The notes: a model not told the origin generated them from the letters alone. DNA of 10,357 nucleotides from UBA1227 sp964539045 (GCA_964539045.1 CAZIHW010000004.1:1-10357); one strand, 5' to 3'. Shown: positions 1 through 6,226, numbered from the stretch's first letter. Made by a program: numbers and translations.

Positions 1-87
1 AGACTGTTGTTCCTTCACACTCTTTAATAACAACTCGAGCTCCTCGTTTACATCGAAAGAGCCCGGTGTCTTATTGCTATCGGGCAT
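1..87 (-). CDS. N-terminal fragment of an unidentified protein (runs off the window)
   Basis: A minus-strand reading frame starts with ATG at 85-87 and stays open to base 1, giving 29 residues beginning MPDSNKTPGSFDVNEELELL. A strong GGAGG ribosome binding site lies at 97-101 with 9 bases of spacing, which supports this start. The visible part is hydrophilic and acidic, with no signal peptide or membrane segment, and the second half (NEELELLLKSVKE) could begin an amphipathic helix. It starts 17 bases after the DJ-1 family gene stops, so it is probably the next gene of the same operon. Too little is visible to name a family. Confidence 0.7.
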   Translation of the reverse strand, partial: MPDSNKTPGSFDVNEELELLLKSVKEQQS

Positions 88-104
88 TGATAAATTCCTC
101 CGAA

Positions 105-656
105 TTAAAATCTACTTTGCATATCTTCTGAAACTCTGCGTGCGGCTTCCCCACCTACAAATTTACTTGCGATGGCCTCACCGAATTTCACTGCGCTTCC
201 GGGACCGTCCGCAGTTATGATATTGCCGTCAATCGTTACAGAAGCACCGGTGAACACGCTGCAGGCCAATGTTCTCTCAAATCCCGGAAAACAAGTCGCC
301 TTTTTACCGTTTAGCATACCGAGATGCCCGAGTATGGACGGTGCGGCGCAGATAGCGCAGATAAGCCTGCCGTTGCTATAGCAGAATTCCAAAATCTGTC
401 TCAAGCCATCGGATGCTTCCAGATTCTTTGTTCCGGGCATGCCACCCGGAAGTATAACAGCCTCTATATCATCATAGTTAACTTCATCTGCGAGCAAGTC
501 CGCCTTAATTGTTATTCCGTGGGCTCCGGTTATGAGATAGTCCGGATTTTCTTCTATACATACGGATTTTACCTCAAGACCGCAACGTCTCAGTACATCT
601 ACCGGAGCTACTGCCTCTATCTCCTCAAAACCGTTAGCCAAAAACAAGTAAATCAT
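105..656 (-). CDS. DJ-1/PfpI family protein (class I glutamine amidotransferase-like fold)
   Basis: This 183-residue cytosolic protein has the full DJ-1/ThiJ pattern. The N-terminal strand is followed by GFEEIEAVAPVD, in which Glu14 matches the conserved glutamate that contacts the reactive cysteine. The nucleophile elbow is AICAAP with Cys103, and ATCFPGFE follows at about 120-127. Length and motifs match the YajL/DJ-1 clade rather than the longer PfpI proteases. Family members have been linked to oxidative stress, chaperone-like and glyoxalase or deglycase activities, but the substrate here cannot be told from sequence. The ATG is preceded by GAGAGGAG with good spacing, and the gap to the upstream acetyltransferase stop is only 12 bases, so the two are very likely co-transcribed. 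No residue looks damaged. Confidence 0.92.
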   Translation of the reverse strand: MIYLFLANGFEEIEAVAPVDVLRRCGLEVKSVCIEENPDYLITGAHGITIKADLLADEVNYDDIEAVILPGGMPGTKNLEASDGLRQILEFCYSNGRLICAICAAPSILGHLGMLNGKKATCFPGFERTLACSVFTGASVTIDGNIITADGPGSAVKFGEAIASKFVGGEAARRVSEDMQSRF

Positions 657-668
657 AAGTATCTCCTC

Positions 669-1532
669 TCAGCCCAGCGTTATTCCTATATAGGCATTGT
701 TCATTTTCTGCAATGCAACTCTTGCCATCTCATTTACGGCAAGGCACATGCCTACCCCGACTACCTTCTCATTCTGCGAATGTATAGGACTGTCAACAGG
801 AAGATTCAATGTAAACTTCTCTGCTTCATCCTCCATAAGGAGCATGGTAAAGAGCTCTCCGGGATCTGAAAGGGTACACAGTTCTTTTACATACACGGTA
901 TCCTTGCCCATGTTGTATATGGCATATCCGTCGCTTGTGAAGGCTACGGATCCCGAGGTTGCATTGTGCTCGTACATTGCATATTTTATCGCCTTTTCTC
1001 CCCAGTTCATGAAGTCATTAAGGCCCAAAGCTGTCTGTCTGGTCTCAAAAATATTAAGGGAGAATGCATCTTTCAAATCAGGTTCGCAAGCCATAGCCTT
1101 CAGCTCGTCTCTCGTAAAGTAGGCGACACGCTTATAGAACTTCGTCTCATATCCGAATTTTTGATAATAGTCAAACAAGTAGTCTTCGGCAGGAACCAAA
1201 ACAATAAAATCTATTTCCCGCTCACTTGCTATTTCTTCCGCTGCATGCAGAATCGCGCCCATATGACCCTGATTCCTGTAATTGGGGTGGGTTGAAGCAG
1301 CGTAGAAATAATAAGCGCTGTACGGTCTGCCCTGTATAACAAGCTGTGCCTCCAAAAGGAATGCGCACGAAACCGGAACGCCCTCCACCCTGGAAACCAA
1401 AGTATATCCGGGCTTGTACATCATATCAAAAAAGTTCTTTATATATTCATCGGAGTCGCTGAAAGCCATGCGCCACATGGCTGCGAGATTATCAAAATCA
1501 CCCGCATTTGCAAAATCTACAACATGCTCCAT
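669..1532 (-). CDS. GNAT family N-acetyltransferase (Eis-like layout)
   Basis: The frame encodes 287 residues from the ATG at 1530-1532. That start is chosen because GGAAAGGAG lies 7 bases ahead of it; an in-frame TTG at 1556 would extend the protein by eight residues but lacks such a site and would overlap the preceding stop. The first 150 residues form a GNAT acetyl-CoA domain: a strand and Ala-rich turn (PVSCAFLLEA), the strand SAYYFYAASTHPNYR, then the pyrophosphate-binding loop RNQGHMG at about 86-92. FDYYQKFGYETKF at about 130-142 is the usual C-terminal GNAT signature. The remaining ~140 residues are less conserved and may be a second, degenerate GNAT-like half as in Eis proteins. The acceptor substrate is unknown. 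It follows the DUF2156 gene after 20 bases and precedes the DJ-1 gene by 12, so it is an internal operon gene. Confidence 0.88.
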   Translation of the reverse strand: MEHVVDFANAGDFDNLAAMWRMAFSDSDEYIKNFFDMMYKPGYTLVSRVEGVPVSCAFLLEAQLVIQGRPYSAYYFYAASTHPNYRNQGHMGAILHAAEEIASEREIDFIVLVPAEDYLFDYYQKFGYETKFYKRVAYFTRDELKAMACEPDLKDAFSLNIFETRQTALGLNDFMNWGEKAIKYAMYEHNATSGSVAFTSDGYAIYNMGKDTVYVKELCTLSDPGELFTMLLMEDEAEKFTLNLPVDSPIHSQNEKVVGVGMCLAVNEMARVALQKMNNAYIGITLG

Positions 1533-1552
1533 AGTCAGTCTCCTTTCCAAAA

Positions 1553-2428
1553 TCAAACCAATTGCGCTGTATACTTCGAGAGCAAAATCTCGGGTTTATA
1601 GGATTCCTTTGCCTTCCTTAGGCCCGGAATACCGAGATCCTCTTCTCTGTTAACGAGTTCGAAGGACGATATTGTATTCTTCGCGAACTCGCGGTTTATC
1701 ATAGGATAAGCGCCTCTTATATCTGAAACGGCTTTTTCCACATGAGTGCAAAAAAGTTTCTCGGATATAGGTTCGCCGAAAGTGTATGCGATTATATCCC
1801 CTTGCACTCTTAGAATTCCGCCCTTAAAACCGAGCATATCAAAGTTATCCAAAGCCTTCTTAATAGCATAAAACTCATCATCTGTGCCCGTATCGGCCTT
1901 CTCTCCGTTTGTCATCATCCAATATGATGAAAACTCAAGACATTCCTTTGCATTGCCGGAGTTCATATTCTCATATGACCAATCAAAATTCGATTCGAAA
2001 AAAGAAATATGATTTCTCTTTCCATGGTACTTTTTTCCTTTTAACGTGGCCAAATCATCAACACGGTATATGTAATCAGCCATGTCGCGATTATCCGTAA
2101 AAGAGAACATTCCCGGCATCGACAATTCTATCTCCTGCTTTTGGGCCTCCGATATGCAATGTAGCTTTAATCCGTTTCCGGACTCACGGGCGAGTTCAAT
2201 CATTTGTGCAAAGACCGCCTTTGGATTTTCTCCCCCGACGGGCAATGTATAACTATCGTCCGCCCTACATACTAATGAGCCGTTCACTTTTGCGATAGAA
2301 CACTTATATGCTTCACACCACATAAATAAATTGCCGAAGCATGATTCAGAGCCCATCCTTCCGGAAAAATGCAAAGCCTCAGTTACCCACTCTCTGTCCT
2401 CCAGGGTCACAGCTTTAAAATCAAACAT
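1553..2428 (-). CDS. DUF2156 protein (phosphatidylglycerol lysyltransferase C-terminal-like domain), soluble
   Basis: The ATG at 2426-2428 overlaps the TGA of the upstream kinase gene by 8 bases, giving 291 residues beginning MFDFKAVTLEDREWV. No strong ribosome site precedes it, so translation is probably coupled to the kinase gene. The protein resembles the DUF2156/LPG-synthase C-terminal family. The clearest mark is the C-terminal block NREEDLGIPGLRKAKESYKP at about 260-279, with the KRNHISFFE segment and GGILRVQGDIIAYTFGE also typical. The MprF version of this domain transfers an aminoacyl group from aminoacyl-tRNA to lipid, but this protein has no membrane segments, so lipid modification is not implied. 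The domain is built from GNAT-like folds, so it sits beside another GNAT protein in the operon. Its acceptor and donor are unknown. Confidence 0.88.
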   Translation of the reverse strand: MFDFKAVTLEDREWVTEALHFSGRMGSESCFGNLFMWCEAYKCSIAKVNGSLVCRADDSYTLPVGGENPKAVFAQMIELARESGNGLKLHCISEAQKQEIELSMPGMFSFTDNRDMADYIYRVDDLATLKGKKYHGKRNHISFFESNFDWSYENMNSGNAKECLEFSSYWMMTNGEKADTGTDDEFYAIKKALDNFDMLGFKGGILRVQGDIIAYTFGEPISEKLFCTHVEKAVSDIRGAYPMINREFAKNTISSFELVNREEDLGIPGLRKAKESYKPEILLSKYTAQLV

Positions 2429-3104
2429 CGTCGGCACCGCCAAACAAATCAAGATCGACAAGTGCTTTTATGTCTTCTGATATTGACTCTATGCTTCTCG
2501 GCTCATCACCCCGGGAACAGCTGATTATCTTCCAACCGAGCTTGTCGGCGGCATAAAGACCGGCCTCCCGGCAAGCCTTGAGATAAGAAACATCCGCCTC
2601 GTGTACGTCCTTTTTGCCCTCATCGCCTTTGTATCTGTCGGTCATGAGCTTCTGCGATATCTCGACAGGCATGTCCAGGAAGATAACAAGGGACGGTTTA
2701 GGTATACCCATCTTGTTGTATTCGAAGTCCTCCAGCCAGGACAAATATTCATCCCACTGTGTCTTCGGAATCTTTGTCATTTGATGAGAAGCATTCGAAG
2801 TGGTATAACGGTCAGCCAATATAAGCTTTCCGTTGTCATAGTCATCCTTCCACTTGCTCTTAAAATTAGCGAACCTGTCCACTGCAAAGAAGGATGAAGC
2901 AACATATGCATTAACATCAGACGGATGTGTTCCGAAATCGCCGGCGAGATACATCTTCACCAAAGAGCTGGACGGAGAATCATAATCCGGCAGCTTTATC
3001 TGTTTTACAGATACACCTTTGTCCTCGAGATAAGCCTTTATGATCTCGGTCTGAGTTGATTTTCCGGATCCGTCCAGGCCCTCGATAACAATAAGTTTTT
3101 TCAT
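2421..3104 (-). CDS. tmk: Thymidylate kinase-like deoxynucleotide kinase
   Basis: This 227-residue protein has all the main thymidylate kinase motifs: a Walker A loop GLDGSGKST at residues 9-17, FAVDRF with the Asp-Arg pair at 76-77, DRYTTSN at 98-104 in the nucleotide-binding region, and a LID segment TDRYKGDEGKKD at about 155-166 rich in Arg and Lys. Thymidylate kinase phosphorylates dTMP to dTDP with ATP, in the cytosol. It is slightly longer than the usual 205-215 residues, and the extended acidic or aromatic stretch around 115-135 and the unusual setting leave open that it is a paralogue with a shifted substrate preference rather than the only tmk of the cell. GAGGAA stands 6 bases before the ATG. 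It is the first gene after the promoter at 3240-3268 and overlaps the next gene by 8 bases. Confidence 0.88.
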   Translation of the reverse strand: MKKLIVIEGLDGSGKSTQTEIIKAYLEDKGVSVKQIKLPDYDSPSSSLVKMYLAGDFGTHPSDVNAYVASSFFAVDRFANFKSKWKDDYDNGKLILADRYTTSNASHQMTKIPKTQWDEYLSWLEDFEYNKMGIPKPSLVIFLDMPVEISQKLMTDRYKGDEGKKDVHEADVSYLKACREAGLYAADKLGWKIISCSRGDEPRSIESISEDIKALVDLDLFGGADDV

Positions 3105-3158
3105 AAATCTTCCTCGTTTTCAGCGTGTAGTCTACAATTATACACACTATGGTTATGC

Positions 3159-3190
3159 TTATAGTTTCAGCCTATAAACAAGCCTATAAA
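3159..3190. repeat. Clustered CCTATAAA repeats in the tmk leader
   Basis: AGCCTATAAA occurs twice as a direct repeat (3169-3178 and 3181-3190, 12 bases apart, about one helical turn). An inverted copy of the core, TTATAG, lies at 3159-3164, facing CTATAA at 3172-3177. The cluster sits between the main operon promoter and the kinase gene, just upstream of a second TATAAT hexamer on the minus strand (3137-3142) that has no good -35. This placement would suit a regulator-binding site, but AT-rich sequence makes such repeats likelier by chance. Confidence 0.4.
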
Positions 3191-3239
3191 ATAATAATAA
3201 AGCTAATATATAAAAATAAAATAAACAAAAGTACTATTT

Positions 3240-3268
3240 ATTATAACAAAATTGATTTTTGTATACAA
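3240..3268 (-). promoter_or_regulatory. Sigma-A-type promoter for the tmk-DUF2156-GNAT-DJ-1 operon
   Basis: On the minus strand TTGTAT (3263-3268) and TATAAT (3240-3245) are separated by exactly 17 bases, and TG one base upstream of the -10 gives an extended -10 (TGTTATAAT). Predicted transcription would start near 3233 and leave a leader of about 130 bases before the kinase ATG. The spacer is itself an exact inverted repeat, ACAAAA-5-TTTTGT (3246-3262), which could be an operator. Confidence 0.65.
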
Positions 3269-3288
3269 GGTTTTGCGAAAAAAACTAT

Positions 3289-3317
3289 AAAAAAATGCCG
3301 AGCCCTGAAGGCTCGGC
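3289..3317 (-). terminator. Intrinsic terminator after ndoA
   Basis: An 8-bp perfect GC-rich stem, GCCGAGCC (3297-3304) with GGCTCGGC (3310-3317), has a 5-base loop and is followed on the minus strand by A and then seven T residues (3289-3295). It begins 5 bases beyond the toxin gene stop and so should end the acpS-nnr-ndoA transcript and separate it from the kinase operon. Confidence 0.93.
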
Positions 3318-3322
3318 AAGAT

Positions 3323-3679
3323 TTACGCGATAGCCGCTTTAAGTCCCATGCTTACGATAATCGCAGCATCTATGCGCATCATATCGCTTTCGGACAACGT
3401 TCCAATGTGTTCTCTGAGTCGTTTTTTGTCAAGGGTTCTCACCTGTTCCAGAAGTACAATTGAATCCTTAGCGAGGCCGCAGCACTCAGCATCAAGTTCG
3501 ATGTGTGTAGGCAGCGACGCCTTAAGCTTCTGACTCGTTATGGCAGCTGCTATAACGGTAGGACTGAATTTATTTCCAACATCATTTTGAACTATAAGTA
3601 CAGGACGAATTCCGCCCTGCTCCGAACCTATGACGGGACTCAAGTCGGCATAATATATATCCCCGCGTTTAACAGTCAT
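3323..3679 (-). CDS. ndoA: MazF/PemK-family endoribonuclease toxin (EndoA/NdoA)
   Basis: This 118-residue protein matches the Bacillus EndoA/NdoA type along its whole length: KRGDIYYADLSPVIGSEQGG at the N-terminus, then RPVLIVQND, FSPTVIAAAIT and DSIVLLEQVRTLDKKRL. Arg25 and Thr48, at the positions of the catalytic residues of EndoA, are both present, so the enzyme looks intact. The family cleaves single-stranded mRNA at short sequence motifs and is normally held by an antitoxin encoded just upstream. No antitoxin gene of normal size fits in the 141 bases between nnr and this gene. AGGAG stands before the ATG with about 9 bases of spacing. It is the last gene before a strong terminator and may be read from the acpS promoter or from an unproven promoter in the 141-base gap (TTAATT, 17 bases, TATAAA near its upstream end). 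Confidence 0.96.
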   Translation of the reverse strand: MTVKRGDIYYADLSPVIGSEQGGIRPVLIVQNDVGNKFSPTVIAAAITSQKLKASLPTHIELDAECCGLAKDSIVLLEQVRTLDKKRLREHIGTLSESDMMRIDAAIIVSMGLKAAIA

Positions 3680-3820
3680 TTTATCACTCTCCTGTTTTGT
3701 TGCGACAATATTATTCTTGCCTGTTTTTCCAAAAAATAATCACAGAACATAAAACAATATTTGAACAAGGTTGGAGACTTGCCGACCCTTTATATAATAT
3801 GCCGAATAATCAATTAACGT

Positions 3821-5389
3821 TTATCTCGAAAATTCCTTATAGACATAGGAAATTCCATCGATCACATCCGTAGCGCAAAGCGATGCAATACCCTTTTTCC
3901 CTGACATGATCTCTGCGGATTTACCGTGAATAAATGCGCCTGCACAAGCGGATTCAAAGGCACCAACACCCTGCGCGCACAGCCCTGCAATAATACCCGT
4001 CAAAACATCCCCGCTGCCACCTTTTGCCAAAGCATTGGACCCGGACGAATTTATATAGAGATCTCCGTATTTTGATACAACAATTGTAGAAGCGCCCTTC
4101 AGCAATACGGTTACCCCATACTCAGAAGCAAAATCCTTTGCTGCACTGTATCTTGATACAAAGTCACTTCCCGGCTTAACTCCCGTGAGTCTTTCAAATT
4201 CTCCCGGATGAGGTGTGATAATAATCTCCGCCTCGGACTCTTTAAGAACGTCCTTATTGGCAGAGACTGCATTGATGGCATCAGCGTCAATAACCAAAGT
4301 GCCTTTTGCTCTTTTTATTATCTCGCAAACTGCCTCGACGGTAGCCTCTGAAAGTCCGAGTCCGCATCCGATAGCAACCACATTCGACTTTGTCATGAGC
4401 TCTGCGAGGGATTGCATATTATGCTCGCTGAGCATGAGGCTGCCGTCTTCCGTCTCATCAAGAGGGCATAGCATTGCTTCAACAGTATGTGAAGCCAAAG
4501 AAGCATAAGCCGATGACGGGAAAGCAACTGTTGTAAGCCCTGCCCCTGATTTTACACAGGCTGAGGAACACAAGCATGCTGCCCCGGGCATATTTCTACT
4601 GCCTGTTATGCACAAAACACGACCGAAATCGTTCTTGTGGCAATCGTACGGCCTCATTGGCAATACCGAGCACAAGTCATCACCGAAAATCGTTGTAATT
4701 ACGGGATTTTCCGAAGCCAAAGCAGCCTCACTTATGCCTATGTCAAGTACTTTTACTTTACAGCAAGCCATTCTAGCCGGAACAAGGACATGCGCAGGCT
4801 TTAAAGTGCTTATAGCTAAGGTGAGATCGGCATTAATACAATCTCTGCAAACCTCTCCCGTATCAGTATTCACCCCGCTCGGTACATCAACTGCCACCAC
4901 AAGGGCCTTGGAGCGGTTTATCAAGGAGAAAACCTCGGCGCAAACCGGATTCGGTTCACCGTGGAATCCTATTCCGAATATGCAGTCAACTATGACATCG
5001 GCATTTTCAATGGCGGTTTGCGCCCCCGCTTGCTCCCTGTCATAACGTATCATTTTTACTTCGGCGGATACCGCCTTTGTATACATCTCAACGGCATCCG
5101 GAGCAACCGGGGCTCCAAGCCCCAAAACTACCTGAACGTTATATCCGTTTTCTTTAAGTTTTCTGGCTATAACAAATCCGTCTCCGCCGTTCTTTCCCTT
5201 TCCGCATACAACACAGACTTTAACAAGTCTGACGGGATCGTCTATATGAGAAAATCTCTCATTTATAAAACTCATGGTCTGTTTGGCACAGGCAGAACCC
5301 GCATTTTCCATAAGACGTATAAACCTGGTTCCTATCTCATTTTCCCGCTCCTCAACGCGCCTTATCTCATCAGCAGTATAAACTTTCAT
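3821..5389 (-). CDS. nnr: Bifunctional NAD(P)H-hydrate epimerase / ADP-dependent NAD(P)H-hydrate dehydratase
   Basis: The 522-residue protein fuses the two enzymes that repair hydrated NADH and NADPH. Residues about 1-215 are the YjeF N-terminal epimerase domain, with the nucleotide loop GKGKNGGDG at 63-71, IVDCIFGIGFHGEP around Asp135 and VDVPSGVNTDTG at 168-179. Residues about 235-515 are the ribokinase-like ADP-dependent dehydratase domain, with ITGSRNMPGA, VIDADAINA, IITPHPGEFERLTG and the GGSGDVLTG motif at 457-465, whose Asp461 is the expected catalytic base. The length is typical for the fused form. GGAGGG precedes the ATG, and the stop of acpS is 15 bases upstream, so the two genes form one transcript. 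The enzyme is cytosolic. Nothing appears truncated. Confidence 0.96.
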   Translation of the reverse strand: MKVYTADEIRRVEERENEIGTRFIRLMENAGSACAKQTMSFINERFSHIDDPVRLVKVCVVCGKGKNGGDGFVIARKLKENGYNVQVVLGLGAPVAPDAVEMYTKAVSAEVKMIRYDREQAGAQTAIENADVIVDCIFGIGFHGEPNPVCAEVFSLINRSKALVVAVDVPSGVNTDTGEVCRDCINADLTLAISTLKPAHVLVPARMACCKVKVLDIGISEAALASENPVITTIFGDDLCSVLPMRPYDCHKNDFGRVLCITGSRNMPGAACLCSSACVKSGAGLTTVAFPSSAYASLASHTVEAMLCPLDETEDGSLMLSEHNMQSLAELMTKSNVVAIGCGLGLSEATVEAVCEIIKRAKGTLVIDADAINAVSANKDVLKESEAEIIITPHPGEFERLTGVKPGSDFVSRYSAAKDFASEYGVTVLLKGASTIVVSKYGDLYINSSGSNALAKGGSGDVLTGIIAGLCAQGVGAFESACAGAFIHGKSAEIMSGKKGIASLCATDVIDGISYVYKEFSR

Positions 5390-5404
5390 AACCGGCCCTC
5401 CGAA

Positions 5405-5767
5405 TTATTCTTCCCAGGCTATAACAACCGCCTGAGCTGTAGTTTTATCATGTGTAATACTCAAATCAAAATTCAATCTTCCCGCAGCCTCCAAAGCACT
5501 TCCGGAAAGCTCAAAATACGGTTTACCCAGTTCGTTGTGCAACACTCTTATATCGCTCCAGGCAAGGCCTCTCATCCCCGTACCCAAAGCTTTTGAGAAT
5601 GCTTCCTTGGCACAAAACGCCCCTGCTATACTTTCGGGCTTCATGCCGTGCCCCGCATAGTATTCAAGTTCTTTCTCACTGAACAAAGTTTTGCAAAAAC
5701 GATCCTTTTCCATAGACTTTTTTATTCTGTCTATCTCCACTATATCTGTACCAATCTTAAAATTCAC
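5405..5767 (-). CDS. acpS: Holo-[acyl-carrier-protein] synthase
   Basis: AcpS moves the 4'-phosphopantetheine arm of coenzyme A onto a serine of acyl carrier protein, activating it for fatty acid synthesis. The 120-residue sequence begins with KIGTDIVEIDRI, whose Asp8 is a magnesium ligand in the family, and has AFCAKEAFSKALGTG with Glu55 as the second metal-binding acid; LSITHDKTTAQAVVI is the conserved C-terminal block, with Thr where SISH is commoner. The start is GTG at 5765-5767, because AGG at 5775-5777 is 7 bases ahead of it; a second in-frame GTG at 5771-5773 lies only one base from that site and is less likely. Length is normal for the family. It is the first annotated gene of the acpS-nnr-ndoA block. 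Confidence 0.94.
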   Translation of the reverse strand: MNFKIGTDIVEIDRIKKSMEKDRFCKTLFSEKELEYYAGHGMKPESIAGAFCAKEAFSKALGTGMRGLAWSDIRVLHNELGKPYFELSGSALEAAGRLNFDLSITHDKTTAQAVVIAWEE

Positions 5768-5888
5768 GAACACACCTGCTTTTCAGTTACTCTTTTTCAG
5801 ACACTTAGTCTGACGGCACCAACAATATCGTTCTCCGTTGATATCGCGTCCCGTCGAGCCGATACCACGAGTTAAATTCAACATTACG
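5768..5888 (-). other. acpS leader region with a hairpin and a possible small ORF
   Basis: The leader contains one clear hairpin, TCAGAC-5-GTCTGA (5796-5812), followed on the minus strand by A residues rather than T, so it is not a terminator. It also contains an ATG at 5882-5884 whose frame stays open for 33 codons and stops at 5783-5785, just before the acpS ribosome binding site. The peptide would hold a CWC pair and a third Cys. No ribosome binding site precedes that ATG, which lies about four bases from the predicted transcript start, so it could only be read as a nearly leaderless message. Confidence 0.3.
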
Positions 5889-5894
5889 TGCTAT

Positions 5895-5903
5895 ATTATA
5901 ACA
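5895..5903 (-). promoter_or_regulatory. Extended -10 promoter for the acpS operon
   Basis: TGTTATAAT reads leftward on the minus strand, a perfect -10 hexamer (5895-5900) with the TGn extension. The -35 region at 17 bases is CGGTTT, poor, but a run of nine T residues (5912-5920) upstream of it is A/T-rich. Transcription would start near 5888, giving a leader of about 120 bases before the acpS GTG. It is divergent from the pheS promoter. Confidence 0.5.
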
Positions 5904-5930
5904 TAATTATTAAAAAAAAACCGAAATTGG

Positions 5931-5959
5931 TTGAAATAGCTCAACCTACATGTTAAAAT
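5931..5959 (+). promoter_or_regulatory. Sigma-A-type promoter for the T-box-pheST transcript
   Basis: TTGAAA (5931-5936) and TAAAAT (5954-5959) are 17 bases apart, with TG at 5951-5952 forming an extended -10. The transcript would begin near 5966, shortly before the T-box stem I. AATAC-5-GTATT (5957-5971) forms a small inverted repeat over the end of the -10 and the start site. Confidence 0.75.
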
Positions 5960-5987
5960 ACTTCCCGTATTAAAATTTAACTAAGGT

Positions 5988-6203
5988 GCATTGACGGAAA
6001 GAGTAAGTTTGAAAATACCTTTTAAGAGAGTGTCGGTCATCGGCTGAAAGCCGACGCAAAGGATGCAAACCGAAGTTCACTCCCGAGCACTTTACGTATG
6101 CCCCACGAACGGGGTTCTTGAGTGCCCGTACATTTGTAACGGGAATTTGGGTGGTACCGCGGAGTTCTTACTTCGTCCCTTATTTCAGGGGCGGAGTTTT
6201 TTT
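5988..6203 (+). promoter_or_regulatory. T-box riboswitch, phenylalanine-specific (specifier UUC)
   Basis: The pheST leader has the standard T-box parts in order. Stem I begins near 5990 and holds AAGAGAGTG on the 5' side and CACTCC on the 3' side, with the specifier loop GAAGTTCA whose UUC codon is at 6076-6078. Stem II pairs GCACT (6087-6091) with AGTGC (6121-6125); a short CCCC/GGGG hairpin (6101-6114) lies in the stem IIA/B area, and stem III is CCCGT/ACGGG (6125-6143). The T-box sequence TTGGGTGGTACCGCGG (6147-6162) is near-perfect. Uncharged tRNA-Phe would pair with the specifier and the T-box bulge, stabilise the antiterminator, and let transcription continue into pheS. UUC matches the downstream synthetase, which supports the specificity. 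Confidence 0.95.
6171..6203 (+). terminator. Regulated intrinsic terminator of the T-box
   Basis: A 10-bp stem pairs CTTCGTCCCT (6171-6180) with AGGGGCGGAG (6187-6196), using two G-U pairs and a 6-base loop, followed by seven T residues (6197-6203). It lies immediately after the T-box sequence and is the terminator that competes with the antiterminator. Confidence 0.92.
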
Positions 6204-6226
6204 ACGCCCGGAAAGGAAAGATAACA

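Noticed and set aside
1532..1556. Upstream TTG start for the GNAT gene adding eight residues
   Set aside because: The strong GGAAAGGAG site fits the ATG at 1530-1532, and the TTG has no such site and overlaps the preceding stop codon.
2429..2461. Upstream TTG start for the DUF2156 gene adding 11 residues
   Set aside because: It lies inside the kinase gene with no ribosome site; the ATG at 2426-2428 overlapping the kinase stop is the natural coupled start and begins the conserved region.
3761..3790. Inverted repeat GGTTGG-7-CCGACC as a terminator after nnr
   Set aside because: On the minus strand the stem contains a C-A mismatch and is followed by TTGTTC rather than a T run, so it would be weak at best.
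4608..5045. Long plus-strand open frame opposite nnr (145 codons)
   Set aside because: It is antisense to the clearly conserved nnr gene, shows no family resemblance, and has no good ribosome site.
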